Assembly (NCBI GenBank): GCA_946699065.1
Contig: CAMPDV010002166.1
Span: forward strand, 1 to 64,000
Length of the DNA stretch: 64,000 bases
Source of the DNA: Loxodes magnus
Lineage: Eukaryota > Ciliophora > Karyorelictea > Loxodida > Loxodidae
Direction: 5' to 3'
Positions 1 to 13,612 of the stretch are shown here, one piece after another. Position 1 is the stretch's first letter. The number at the start of each line of letters is the position of its first letter. A program made the position numbers and the translations under genes. The notes under the pieces are model-generated. The model saw nothing but the letters and a program-made list of their open reading frames with translations. It made no database searches and was not told the DNA's origin.

Positions 1-3000
1 AAAATTAAATTTAAGTCAAACTGATTTTAATTTACTTAAAATTAAATTTAAGTCAAACTGATTTTAATTTACTTAAATCTAAATTTAAGTCAAACTGATT
101 TTAATTTACTTAAATCTAAATTTAAGTCAAACTGATTTTAATTTACTTAAAATTAAATTTAAGTCAAACTGATTTTAATTTACTTAAATCTAAATTTAAG
201 TCAAACTGATTTTAATTTACTTAAAATTAAATTTAAGTCAAACTGATTTTAATTTAACCTAAAATTAAATTTAAGTCAAACTGATTTTGATTTACTTAAA
301 ATTAAATTTAAGTCAAACTGATTTTAATTTACTTAAAATTAAATTTAAGTCAAACTGATTTTAATTTACTTAAAATTAAATTTAAGTCAAACTGATTTTA
401 ATTTACTTAAATCTAAATTTAAGTCAAACTGATTTTAATTGACTTAAAATTAAATTTAAGTCAAACTGATTTTAATTTAACCTAAAATTAAATTTAAGTC
501 AAACTGATTTTGATTTACTTAAAATTAAATTTAAGTCAAACTGATTTTAATTTACTTAAAATTAAATTTAAGTCAAACTGATTTTAATTTACTTAAATCT
601 AAATTTAAGTCAAACTGATTTTAATTTACTTAAAATTAAATTTAAGTCAAACTGATTTTAATTTACTTAAATCTAAATTTAAGTCAAACTGATTTTAATT
701 TACTAAAATTAAATTTAAGTCAAACTGATTTTAATTTACTTAAAATTAAATTTAAGTCAAACTGATTTTAATTTACTTAAAATTAAATTTAAGTCAAACT
801 GATTTTAATTTACTTAAATCTAAATTTAAGTCAAACTGATTTTAATTTACTTAAATCTAAATTTAAGTCAAACTGATTTTAATTTACTTAAATCTAAATT
901 TAAGTCAAACTGATTTTAATTTACTTAAATCTAAATTTAAGTCAAACTGATTTTAATTTACTCAAAATTAAATTTAAGTCAAACTGATTTTAATTTACTT
1001 AAATCTAAATTTAAGTCAAACTGATTTTAATTTACTTAAAATTAAATTTAAGTCAAACTGATTTTAATTTACTTAAATCTAAATTTAAGTCAAACTGATT
1101 TTAATTTACTTAAAATTAAATTTAAGTCAAACTGATTTTAATTTACTTAAATCTAAATTTAAGTCAAACTGATTTTAATTTACTTAAAATTAAATTTAAG
1201 TCAAACTGATTTTAATTTACTTAAATCTAAATTTAAGTCAAACTGATTTTAATTTACTTAAAATTAAATTTAAGTCAAACTGATTTTAATTTACTTAAAA
1301 TTAAATTTAAGTCAAACTGATTTTAATTTACTTAAAATTAAATTTAAGTCAAACTGATTTTAATTTACTTAAATCTAAATTTAAGTCAAACTGATTTTAA
1401 TTAAACCTAAAATCAAATTTAAGTCAAACTGATTTTAATTTACTTAAATCTAAATTTAAGTCAAACTGATTTTAATTTACTTAAAATTAAATTTAAGTCA
1501 AACTGATTTTAATTTCAAACTGATTTTAAATCTAAAATTAAATTTAAGTCAAACTGATTTTAATTTACTTAAAATTAAATTTAAGTCAAACTGATTTTAA
1601 TTTACTTAAAATTAAATTTAAGTCAAACTGATTTTAATTTACTTAAAATTAAATTTAAGTCAAACTGATTTTAATTTACTTAAATCTAAATTTAAGTCAA
1701 ACTGATTTTAATTTACTTAAAATCTAAATTTAAGTCAAACTGATTTTAATTTACTTAAATCTAAATTTAAGTCAAACTGATTTTAATTTACCTAAATCTA
1801 AATTTAAGTCAAACTGATTTTAATTTACTTAAAATTAAATTTAAGTCAAACTGATTTTAATTTACTTAAAATTAAATTTAAGTCAAACTGATTTTAATTT
1901 ACTTAAATCTAAATTTAAGTCAAACTGATTTTAATTTACTTAAAATTGAATTTAAGTCAAACTGATTTTAATTTACTTAAAATTAAATTTAAGTCAAACT
2001 GATTTTGATTTACTTAAAATTAAATTTAAGTCAAACTGATTTTAATTTACTTAAAATTAAATTTAAGTCAAACTGATTTTAATTTACTTAAATCTAAATT
2101 TAAGTCAAACTGATTTTAATTTACTTAAAATTAAATTTAAGTCAAACTGATTTTAATTTACTTAAAATTAAATTTAAGTCAAACTGATTTTAATTTACTT
2201 AAAATTAAATTTAAGTCAAACTGATTTTAATTTACTTAAATCTAAATTTAAGTCAAACTGATTTTAATTTACTTAAATCTAAATTTAAGTCAAACTGATT
2301 TTAATTTACTTAAATCTAAATTTAAGTCAAACTGATTTTAATTTACTTAAAATTAAATTTAAGTCAAACTGATTTTAATTTACTTAAAATTAAATTTAAG
2401 TCAAACTGATTTTAATTTACTTAAAATTAAATTTAAGTCAAACTGATTTTAATTTACTTAAATCTAAATTTAAGTCAAACTGATTTTAATTTACTTAAAA
2501 TTAAATTTAAGTCAAACTGATTTTAATTTACTTAAATCTAAATTTAAGTCAAACTGATTTTAATTTACTTAAAATTAAATTTAAGTCAAACTGATTTTAA
2601 TTTACTTAAAATTAAATTTAAGTAAAACTGATTTTAATTTACTTAAATCTAAATTTAAGTCAAACTGATTTTAATTTACTTAAATCTAAATTTAAGTCAA
2701 ACTGATTTTAATTTACTTAAAATTAAATTTAAGTCAAACTGATTTTAATTTACTTAAATCTAAATTTAAGTCAAACTGATTTTAATTTACTTAAAATTAA
2801 ATTTAAGTCAAACTGATTTTAATTTACTTAAAATCTAAATTTAAGTCAAACTGATTTTAATTTACTTAAAATTAAATTTAAGTCAAACTGATTTTAATTT
2901 ACTTAAAATTAAATTTAAGTCAAACTGATTTTAATTTACTTAAAATTAAATTTAAGTCAAACTGATTTTGATTTACTTAAAATTAAATTTAAGTCAAACT

Positions 3001-6000
3001 GATTTTAATTTACTTAAAATTAAATTTAAGTCAAACTGATTTTGATTTACTTAAAATTAAATTTAAGTCAAACTGATTTTGATTTACTTAAAATTAAATT
3101 TAAGTCAAACTGATTTTAATTTACTTAAATCTAAATTTAAGTCAAACTGATTTTAATTTACTTAAAATTAAATTTAAGTCAAACTGATTTTAATTTACTC
3201 AAAATTAAATTTAAGTCAAACTGATTTTGATTTACTCAAAATTAAATTTAAGTCAAACTGATTTTAATTTACTTAAAATTAAATTTAAGTCAAACTGATT
3301 TTATTTTACTTAAATCTAAATTTAAGTCAAACTGATTTTAATTTACTTAAAATTAAATTTAAGTCAAACTGATTTTAATTTACTTAAATTAAATTCAAAC
3401 AGATTTTAATTTACTTAAAATTAAATTTAAGTCAAACTGATTTTAATTTACTTAAATCTAAATTTAAGTCAAACTGATTTTAATTTACTTAAATCTAAAT
3501 TTAAGTCAAACTGATTTTGATTTACTCAAAATTGAATTTAAGTCAAACTGATTTTAATTTACTTAAAATTAAATTTAAGTCAAACTGATTTTAATTTACT
3601 TAAATCTAAATTTAAGTCAAACTGATTTTAATTTAAACTTAAAATTAAATTTAAGTCAAACTGATTTTAATTTACTTAAATCTAAATTTAAGTCAAACTG
3701 ATTTTAATTTACTTAAAATTAAATTTAAGTCAAACTGATTTTAATTTACTTAAATCTAAATTTAAGTCAAACTGATTTTAATTTACTTAAATCTAAATTT
3801 AAGTCAAACTGATTTTGATTTACTCAAAATTAAATTTAAGTCAAACTGATTTTAATTTACTTAAATCTAAATTTAAGTCAAACTGATTTTAATTTACTTA
3901 AAATTAAATTTAAGTCAAACTGATTTTAATTTACTTAAAATTAAATTTAGTCAAACTGATTTTAATTTACTTAAATCTAAATTTAAGTCAAACTGATTTT
4001 AATTTACTTAAAATTAAATTTAAGTCAAACTGATTTTAATTTACTTAAATCTAAATTTAAGTCAAACTGATTTTAATTTACTTAAATCTAAATTTAAGTC
4101 AAACTGATTTTAATTTACTCAAAATTAAATTTAAGTCAAACTGATTTTAATTTACTTAAATCTAAATTTAAGTCAAACTGATTTTAATTTACTTAAAATT
4201 AAATTTAAGTCAAACTGATTTTAATTTACTTAAATCTAAATTTAAGTCAAACTGATTTTAATTTACTTAAAATTAAATTTAAGTCAAACTGATTTTAATT
4301 TACTTAAATCTAAATTTAAGTCAAACTGATTTTAATTTACTTAAAATTAAATTTAAGTCAAACTGATTTTAATTGACTTAAATCTAAATTTAAGTCAAAC
4401 TGATTTTAATTTACTTAAAATTAAATTTAAGTCAAACTGATTTTAATTTACTTAAAATTAAATTTAAGTCAAACTGATTTTAATTTACTTAAATCTAAAT
4501 TTAAGTCAAACTGATTTTAATTTACTCAAAATTAAATTTAAGTCAAACTGATTTTAATTTACTTAAAATTAAATTTAAGTCAAACTGATTTTAATTTACT
4601 TAAATCTAAATTTAAGTCAAACTGATTTTAATTTACCTAAATCTAAATTTAAGTCAAACTGATTTTAATTTACTTAAAATTAAATTTAAGTCAAACTGAT
4701 TTTAATTTACTTAAATCTAAATTTAAGTCAAACTGATTTTAATTTACTTAAAATTAAATTTAAGTCAAACTGATTTTAATTTACTTAAAATTAAATTTAA
4801 GTCAAACTGATTTTGATTTACTCAAAATTAAATTTAAGTCAAACTGATTTTGATTTACTCAAAATTGAATTTAAGTCAAACTGATTTATTTTACTTAAAT
4901 CTAAATTTAAGTCAAACTGATTTTAATTTACTTAAAATTAAATTTAAGTCAAACTGATTTTAATTTACTTAAAATTAAATTTAAGTCAAACTGATTTTGA
5001 TTTACTCAAAATTAAATTTAAGTCAAACTGATTTTAATTTACTTAAAATTAAATTTAAGTCAAACTGATTTTAATTTACTTAAATCTAAATTTAAGTCAA
5101 ACTGATTTTAATTTACTTAAATCTAAATTTAAGTCAAACTGATTTTAATTTACTTAAAATTAAATTTAAGTCAAACTGATTTTAATTTACCTAAATCTAA
5201 ATTTAAGTCAAACTGATTTTAATTTACTTAAAATTAAATTTAAGTCAAACTGATTTTAATTTACTTAAATCTAAATTTAAGTCAAACTGATTTTAATTTA
5301 CTTAAAATTAAATTTAAGTCAAACTGATTTTAATTTACTTAAAATTAAATTTAAGTCAAACTGATTTTAATTTACTTAAAATTAAATTTAAGTCAAACTG
5401 ATTTTGATTTACTCAAAATTAAATTTAAGTCAAACTGATTTATTTTACTTAAATCTAAATTTAAGTCAAACTGATTTTAATTTACTTAAAATTAAATTTA
5501 AGTCAAACTGATTTTAATTTACTTAAATCTAAATTTAAGTCAAACAGATTTTGATTTACTTAAAATTAAATTTAGTCAAACCGATTTTAATTTACTTAAA
5601 TCTAAATTTAAGTCAAACTGATTTTAATTTACTTAAAATTAAATTTAAGTCAAACTGATTTTAATTTACTTAAAATTAAATTTAAGTCAAACTGATTTTG
5701 ATTTACTTAAAATTAAATTTAAGTCAAACTGATTTTGATTTACTTAAAATTAAATTTAAGTCAAACTGATTTTAATTTACTTAAATCTAAATTTAAGTCA
5801 AACTGATTTTAATTTACTTAAATCTAAATTTAAGTCAAACTGATTTTAATTTACTTAAAATTAAATTTAAGTCAAACTGATTTTAATTTACTTAAAATTA
5901 AATTTAAGTCAAACTGATTTTAATTTACTTAAATCTAAATTTAAGTCAAACTGATTTTAATTTACTTAAATCCAAATTTAAGTCAAACTGATTTTAATTT

Positions 6001-7083
6001 ACTTAAAATTAAATTTAAGTCAAACTGATTTTAATTTACTTAAATCTAAATTTAAGTCAAACTGATTTTAATTTACTTAAATCTAAATTTAAGTCAAACT
6101 GATTTTAATTTACTTAAAATTAAATTTAAGTCAAACTGATTTTAATTTACTTAAAGTTAAATTTAAGTCAAACTGATTTTGATTTACTCAAAATTAAATT
6201 TAAGTCAAACTGATTTTAATTTACTTAAATCTAAATTTAAGTCAAACTGATTTTAATTTACTTAAAATTAAATTTAAGTCAAACTGATTTTAATTTACTT
6301 AAATCTAAATTTAAGTCAAACTGATTTTAATTTACTTAAATCTAAATTTAAGTCAAACTGATTTTAATTTACTTAAAATTAAATTTAAGTCAAACTGATT
6401 TTAATTTACTTAAATCTAAATTTAAGTCAAACAGATTTTGTTTTACTTAAAATTAAATTTAGTCAAACTGATTTTAATTTACTTAAATCTAAATTTAAGT
6501 CAAACTGATTTTAATTTACTTAAAATTAAATTTAAGTCAAACTGATTTTGATTTACTTAAAATTAAATTTAAGTCAAACTGATTTTGATTTACTTAAAAT
6601 TAAATTTAAGTCAAACTGATTTTAATTTACTTAAATCTAAATTTAAGTCAAACTGATTTTAATTTACTTAAAATTAAATTTAAGTCAAACTGATTTTAAT
6701 TTACTTAAATCTAAATTTAAGTCAAACTGATTTTAATTTACTTAAAATTAAATTTAAGTCAAACTGATTTTAATTTACTTAAAATTAAATTTAAGTCAAA
6801 CTGATTTTAATTTACTTAAAATTAAATTTAAGTCAAACTGATTTTAATTTACTTAAAATTAAATTTAAGTCAAACTGATTTTAATTTACTTAAATCTAAA
6901 TTTAAGTCAAACTGATTTTAATTTACTTAAATCTAAATTTAAGTCAAACAGATTTTAATTTACTTAAAATTAAATTTAGTCAAACTGATTTTAATTTACT
7001 TAAATCTAAATTTAAGTCAAACTGATTTTAATTTACTTAAAATTAAATTTAAGTCAAACTGATTTTAATTTACTTAAAATTAA
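1..7083. repeat. 37-bp AT-rich tandem satellite (about 190 copies)
   Basis: An almost perfect head-to-tail array with a 37-bp period, already running at the left edge of the window. Two main unit types alternate irregularly: one has AAAATTAAATTT and the other AAATCTAAATTT at the same place. Minor variants carry TTTTGATTT for TTTTAATTT, TACTC for TACTT, or single-base indels (for example near 3,390, 3,945 and 5,570). Each standard unit carries a dyad: AAATTAAA near its start pairs with TTTAATTT near its end, around a core containing AAGTCAAACTGA. No unit shows a gene, and 37 is not a multiple of three. The array stops abruptly at AAAATTAAC, followed by a T tract. I see no telomere-type motif. 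It is probably satellite or heterochromatic DNA. Confidence 0.97.
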
Positions 7084-10000
7084 CTTTTTTTTCATATTCA
7101 GTTTTTTACATTTGGCATTGATGATTTATAAATTGTTTATCGTATAGCTTGAGTATTAACTTACAGTGATCTTTATTTTAAATATTTCATATATTACAAC
7201 TTATATTTTTTCTAAGTTAATGGTTTTTGAGCAAATATATTTTTATTTTTATTATATTATTTTTGTTTGCTAATTATTTTTTAGTTTTAAGCTTTCTTTT
7301 CATCTCAAGTTTTATCAGTTTTTACAATTTTTAGAAAAAACCAACTGTTACTTTCTATGAAAATTTTTTATTTCTCATTAGTTGCTATTTAACCAATATC
7401 TAAAAAAAAATATTTTTTATCTATTCGTTGTACTTTTTATTTTTATTAAAGGATACCTTTTAGATTATTATTTTTAGTAAATCTTTATTGATTTAATTTT
7501 TTTTTCTAATATGTTATAAATTTATAAAATATTTCTATTTAAAGTTTTTTTGAGTTTATATTTTAATTTCTTTACAAAATCTTTAAAAAAAAATCATTTA
7601 TTTTATAAGAAACTGTCTTCTTTTATATTTATATTATAAATTTTCTATTTTTATATTTATAAATTTTTTTTCAAGAAGCATTTACAAATTATATTGCATA
7701 TTTATATCACGAAGTTGAAAGAACATTTTTGTATTTATTTTAAGTTATATAAAAAAAAGAAAAAGAAATTATTAAAGAAATTTATTATCGACTCATGTAT
7801 TTTTAAACTAGATTTAGCTTATAAGAAAACTAATTAATTGCTATTATTTATACTTTGGAAAATAAAAAATAAAGCTAAAAGCTATAAATTTATTCTTGTT
7901 TGATATAATTGAACTAATATTCTAGGTAAAACAAAAGAATTTTTCAAATATAATTTAATTAAAGATACTTACTTTTTAATTATAGCAATAAAAATTCAAT
8001 TTCTTTTAAGTTTAAAATAGAGTATACCTACATCCCTAAGTTAAACTTTAGCAATAACTATTATTTATAATAATTAAAATAATTAAGTATTATATAATTT
8101 TTTAATTCAGAAGAAGCTTAACCATCATAAAATAAGGTTGAAAGTCAGCTATATTAAGTTTTTTTAATATTCTAATTATTCTGTTAACTTAATCATAATT
8201 ATATCTAAAAAACAATAAGCGAATTATAACTCTAAAGAAAATAATAGAGCTATATTAATCTATTAAGTAAGTTAAATTTATAATCGTAAGAGTTACTTTA
8301 AAAGATAACAACTAAAAGTTATTTTGCTAAATTTTTATTTTATCCAAGTAAAAATAAATAAATTAGTCAATTATCCTAAAATAATTTTTACTAAATCCCT
8401 CTTATGAAATATATCTTAGCTTTACAATTATTTCAATTTTATGTATTCAATAAATAAAAATATAATATTTGGCAAACCATATATGAATTTAATTGAATAA
8501 AGGTATTTTAATTAATTAAAATTATACATTCTAGATATTAAAGAATAATTCAAACTTCATAAATTATTAAATAAAAAACTAAATTTTAGAAGTAAAATTT
8601 AAAATTGTTCTATAAAGATAAATATAAAAAAGCAAGTTAAATATGCTTTAATTTTAAAATTTATGAATTTTAGAATGAATCTAGTGATTTAAGTAGCATT
8701 ACTGTAAGAAAATGCAATCAGTTCACGGTTTTATATTTATTCTTAAATTTTTTAATTTATTTTAATTATTCAATAAATTCCTAAATCATTTATTTAATTA
8801 AAAAAAAATTTAGTAAAATTTGAATACTTAGTTTTAAAATTAATCTAAGAATTCTTATTTTATGAAAATTTTTAAACTCTAAATTATTTTATAAAGTTTT
8901 TAACTTAATTTATAATAAATTTAAAATACATTTGTATTTATATATTTTAACAAATTTAACTATTTAAATAAAAAAAAATTTTAATAATGCATAACTATAA
9001 TGTATTTTAAATAGATAGAATAGCAATTTAAATTAAAAATAATATTCTCTTAAAGAGAAATAGTTAGAATGTTATATAGATAATTATTTTATTTTTAATT
9101 ATCTAGCAATTTTAGAAATAAAAGCATTATTTAATTATTCAACTGCTTACTTTTAACGATTCTTAAGAACTAAATTTCAAATTTATTTAATCTTATTAAA
9201 GTATTCTATTCATTAATTAAAAATCACTTTAATTTAGAAAGAAAACCTGTTTCTCTAATTTAAGCAGATACTTCCCTAAAATGAAGTTCTAAATATAAGT
9301 GTATTAATTAATATATTAAATTTGTTTAATGTTTAAGTTATATATATAGATATCTAAAGCTTAAGCTTATTAAATTAATTACTAACCTATTAATAATTAT
9401 TTAGAGTTTAGTTTATTTTAATATCGTACTATTTCTTAAAATTATAAAATAAATAGACTCTTAAATTATTAATTTCCTTTTACTTTTAGTTTTTTCAGTT
9501 TGATAGATTATGTTTTTTTATAGTAGAATAAATATAATAAAAGCTTAGAAAGAATTAAAATATTAGATATAATATAATATTAATCTATTAATTATTGAGT
9601 TAGGAGATTTATAGCTTTATTATTATATTTTATTTAAAGTAAACTATTATGCAATTATTATATCTATTAATAAACATCTAACTAACTTTTAAAATTACAT
9701 TTAACTATTATTTCAGCTAAAACTTTAATAGACTTATAAAAACCAAGATTATTTAACTTTTTACTAGAACTAATTATTTTAAAATCTTATAATTATATTA
9801 TATTCTAATTTTAATAAATAGTTAATATGATATTTAATAACTTTAAATATAATTAAATGTTAGTTTAATAGGATAGCTAAATTAAATTATATAATCTTAG
9901 TTGTATTGTAAATAAAAATAATTATTATATATTTCTATTATTTAACTTTATGAGATAAATATCTCTTTCATTTACAAATTATTAGGTAATGCTTGGTAGT

Positions 10001-12888
10001 TATATTTAAGATTTTATTAATTTAAATTTTATCTATAATTAAAGATATTTCTTAGTTTTATCTAATTTTAGTTTCAAAGTCTATCAAAGTTATCAATGTA
10101 CCTTATAATGATATTCTATTGATTAAGGTTTAGAAATAAATTTATTTAATTAAGCATATCATTTATAAATTCTATTTTTTGTAAAGATTTATAAACAGAT
10201 AAAATGCTTTATCTTATTAGAAAAAGTTTACATTAAAAAAGAGATAACCACCAAATCATTATATCTATACCAGATGTTTATTATAAATAGTTTTTATTTA
10301 AAAAATAAATATTATTTTTACATTTTAAGCTATAGAAAATAGATTAAGAATTTTATAGCTTCTTTTTATTAAGAAAAAGTGATTTTTATTCTTAAAGTAA
10401 AAATACTATTATGAAAGATATAATTTCAACTTATCTGAAACATTTCATTAATTTTATTTAAAATTTTAACTTTAATCTTTTCAATGAAAACTGAGATACC
10501 TTACATTAATTTTAAAATACAGGAAATACTTTTATTTAATAAACTTTATAAATTATTCATAAGATATCTATTATAAGATTCATTAATATTTATTTCAACT
10601 AATTTGATAATGCTTTATCTTTTATTTAAGTTAAATCTAAATTATAAAATTTAAATTAAATTATTTTTAATATGATTTAATTAAATATTCTGGTTATTGG
10701 TATATCGTTACTAATATTTTAAATAATTAAAATATTAGTAAAAATTAAGTCTATTTATATATGTGTTTCATGGGAATAAATTTAAAATAAATTTCTTTAA
10801 TCTATTAGTTACTATTACCTAATAATTTATCATCTAAAATCTTTATAAACCTATTTATTTTTACCATCTATTAAATGCTTATTTCTTCTTCTAATTTATT
10901 ATGATTTTCATTTAAATTAAAGTTAAAATAAATATATTAGAACATAACTATGAAATTATTAATAAATCTTTTTGTTGTCATATTTTAAATAAATCATTTA
11001 ACTTTTAGATATAATTTAAAGAAAACTAGACGTTCTTAAAATTAAAGTGAATAAAGTGATGAGAATAAAAAATTATAAGATTAAATAGTAATTTAAAATG
11101 TATATTTATTCTAAGAATTTGAGGGTAAATGATTCTATTCACTTATAAAATATCTCTAAAAATAGTTAACTTTATATATATCTTTTATTTACCAAATATT
11201 TGGAAAGATTGTTGTCTTATCTACATAATTTTGAATTTGAATAAAATTAAAAAAAAGAACTAATATCTAATTTATTTAAATCTAGATTAGATTCTGCTTT
11301 ATGTATAAAATATTTGCAAATAGATTATTAATATCTTCTAATTAAAAATGCTTCAAAGTTATTTGCAAAGAAATGATGAATCAAAATATTAATTAAAGAG
11401 ATGTTTAAAGTTTAAAATGATATATCTTAGAATTAAATATAATAGTAAAAGACCTAATGAAGTAGACACTAATATATAATAATTAATAACTCTAGCTTTA
11501 GTTGATTGATTATTGTATATTTTATAAAATATAATATCTTAATCTTCTTAGTTAATTTATAATAAATCTTAAAGCTTATTTATTCCTATTGCTATAATTT
11601 ATTAATTTAAATCTTTTAAGTTATTATTTTGCTTTATAAATTCTAATATAATGCATAGTTAACTATGCTTTTTGTCTATTTAAGGCTAAAAGGATAAAAT
11701 ATAAGAGTCATTAGATTCTAGAATTAAGTTTATCTATTATCTAATTTTAATTTTAATATGATTATTCTAATTGTATTATAACTTGATATTTTCAATTTCC
11801 CTCTTTTAAACTTAAAATTCTTAAATAAATGTAAAGAGTAGATTTTCTTAATGAGATACATGCTTAAAAGAATTGAATTACATTCTAAATAAAAATGAAG
11901 TAATTAAGTAAATAAATTCTAAATAGGTAGTAGTTTCTAAAGGTTAGATAATATTAGATAACTCTATGAGTTATAGGTAACTATAAGTAGCATTGTATAT
12001 AATAACTAATAATATCTAAATAGTTTAGATATCTGCTCTATATAACGATAGAATTAGCTTTAGAAGTAGATTAGAGTAATTAATAGTAAATTAGATAAAT
12101 GTATATAATATAACTCTAAGAATTTAATATAAATGCAAGTATATTCAATAAACCATTTCATTATTCTCTTTATTAGAATCTTTAAAACTTAACTTATAAT
12201 TATTTACTATCTTATAAGCACAAGCTCTTAGATTCTAATATCAATGTAAGTACTAATTTTAGAAATTAGCTAGACACTATTAAATTAGTAGTTATAATAT
12301 TAAATTAATATTAAGCTTTATTTTTATTATCTATTTCCAAAGCTAGTTATATTATACTATTTATTACTTAAATCTAATTATAGTCAGCAATAAATTAAAT
12401 ACTACTATCTTTCTTAGGAATTAAAGGTAGTAACTAAAGAAGCTTGTTAATTATACCAAAGTACCATACTAGCAATATTAAAACAAATCCTACTTACCTT
12501 TGCATAATTTCCTTAATTAAAATATAAAGATATTATACTAAGAATAATTAAGGCTAATACTTTTATACTATTAGTTTAATCATAAGAGATATAGATTATT
12601 AAGATGAAGGCTACTAGCATAATTATTATTAAGTTAAGGTTATTTTGACACTAATATATAAATTAAATATATCAAATGAATAATTATTTTACAAATAAAC
12701 CAAAGAGTACAAATACTTAAGATATATAAACATTTAGCGAATTTTTAAATTTAAATTATATTCCTTAAGCAATATTTAATTATTAACTTGGAATTTTTAT
12801 TTAAATTTGTACTTAAAAGATAGGATTTAATTAAAGCAAATTAAGTTAATTGCCTATCTTCTACCTAAAAGAAAATTGAACATGTTAA
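7084..12888. other. AT-rich stretch, no gene recognised
   Basis: About 5.8 kb of very low-GC DNA full of TTAATTA, TAAATT and A or T runs. I translated parts of it on both strands with TAA/TAG = Gln and TGA = Trp and found no stretch with balanced amino-acid composition or a recognisable motif. Absence of TGA is not evidence of coding here, because G and C are so rare. No tRNA-like or rRNA-like sequence was noticed. The right end must contain the 3' end of the neighbouring minus-strand gene, whose stop I could not fix. Confidence 0.6.
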
Positions 12889-13612
12889 AGAATCTTTAAC
12901 TAAAGCCTATGTAATTATCGTCATATTTCTGTCTAAATGAATATAATGTTTGAAAAATTCTTCCGTACTTACTTTTATCAAGCCTGCTTCTGGGTAACCT
13001 ATGAGCTTATTATTTGAAGAATTTTTATCGAAAGATTTATACCAAGTCTAAGAGTAAACTGAAACTTAATCTGACAGAAAATTATTTCTTAAACTAAGAA
13101 CTAATTCGCTTTTCCTGTAGAAAATTACGCTCTTAAAAATGTAGCTTGCTCGATAAATCCGTTATCAGTTCTTAATCCAGCTAGAACTGAAACTTTAGGA
13201 CCTCCTCCTGAACCTAAACTATCAAAAATAGATCCTGAAAAAGCACCAATCATAACTGATTTTTTGGTGATATATCCTGCATCATATGAGCCTCCATCAA
13301 TCGAAAACGCTTTATATGGTCTATCATTGCTGTCTAAAGTCAATTTTAAACCTCTACAATCAGCTGGGCTTGAATCTAAGAAAGTTTTGTACAGTTCAAC
13401 TCATTAACTATCTATTTCCTAATTCAGCAATCTTAATTATCAGAACTAATTTATGAATACCCTACTTCATAAACATTTCCATTTGTATCTCTCATAGATT
13501 TGGTACTAAATCTTTCTTGAGTATAGCTTTACTTTTCCATAAAGAACTTATCTATTCTGTGACTTTGAGAAAAGCCTATAATAGCCAATATCAGTAAGAA
13601 GGAAATTTTCAT
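12889..13612 (-). CDS. Putative secreted protein, unknown function (3 exons, C-terminus unresolved)
   Basis: The minus-strand start at 13,612 begins MKISFLLILAIIGFSQS, a good signal peptide with likely cleavage after the S-Q-S stretch. Two frame changes are each resolved by a short GT-AG intron (13,446-13,465 and 13,115-13,128), giving one continuous frame. The middle is glycine-rich (IDGGSYDAGY, SLGSGGGPKV). The last part reads like normal protein (YSQTWYKSFDKNSSNNK, GYPEAGLIKVSTEEFFKHY). TGA is read as Trp twice in exon 2 (EFWQL and SQWVEL). No TGA stop follows within about 300 bases, and composition decays after about 12,890, so the end given is where coding character fades. I do not recognise the family. 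An alternative 29-nt first intron would also keep frame. Confidence 0.6.
13115..13128 (-). other. Putative 14-nt intron
   Basis: The minus-strand sequence GTAATTTTCTACAG has canonical GT and AG ends. Its length, 2 modulo 3, is exactly what is needed to pass from the FIEQATFLRA frame into the KSELVLSLRNNFLSD frame. A sequencing indel is the alternative explanation. Confidence 0.45.
13446..13465 (-). other. Putative 20-nt intron
   Basis: On the minus strand this stretch starts GTAGGG and ends AATTAG. Its removal joins codon 49 (GAA) to the frame used by the rest of the secreted-protein gene. A longer 29-nt choice starting at GTTTATG also restores frame, so the exact donor is uncertain. Confidence 0.4.

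Noticed and set aside
1-7083. CRISPR array or telomere
   Set aside because: Units are contiguous with no unique spacers, the genome is a ciliate nuclear one, and no C4A2 or C4A4-type telomere repeat is present.
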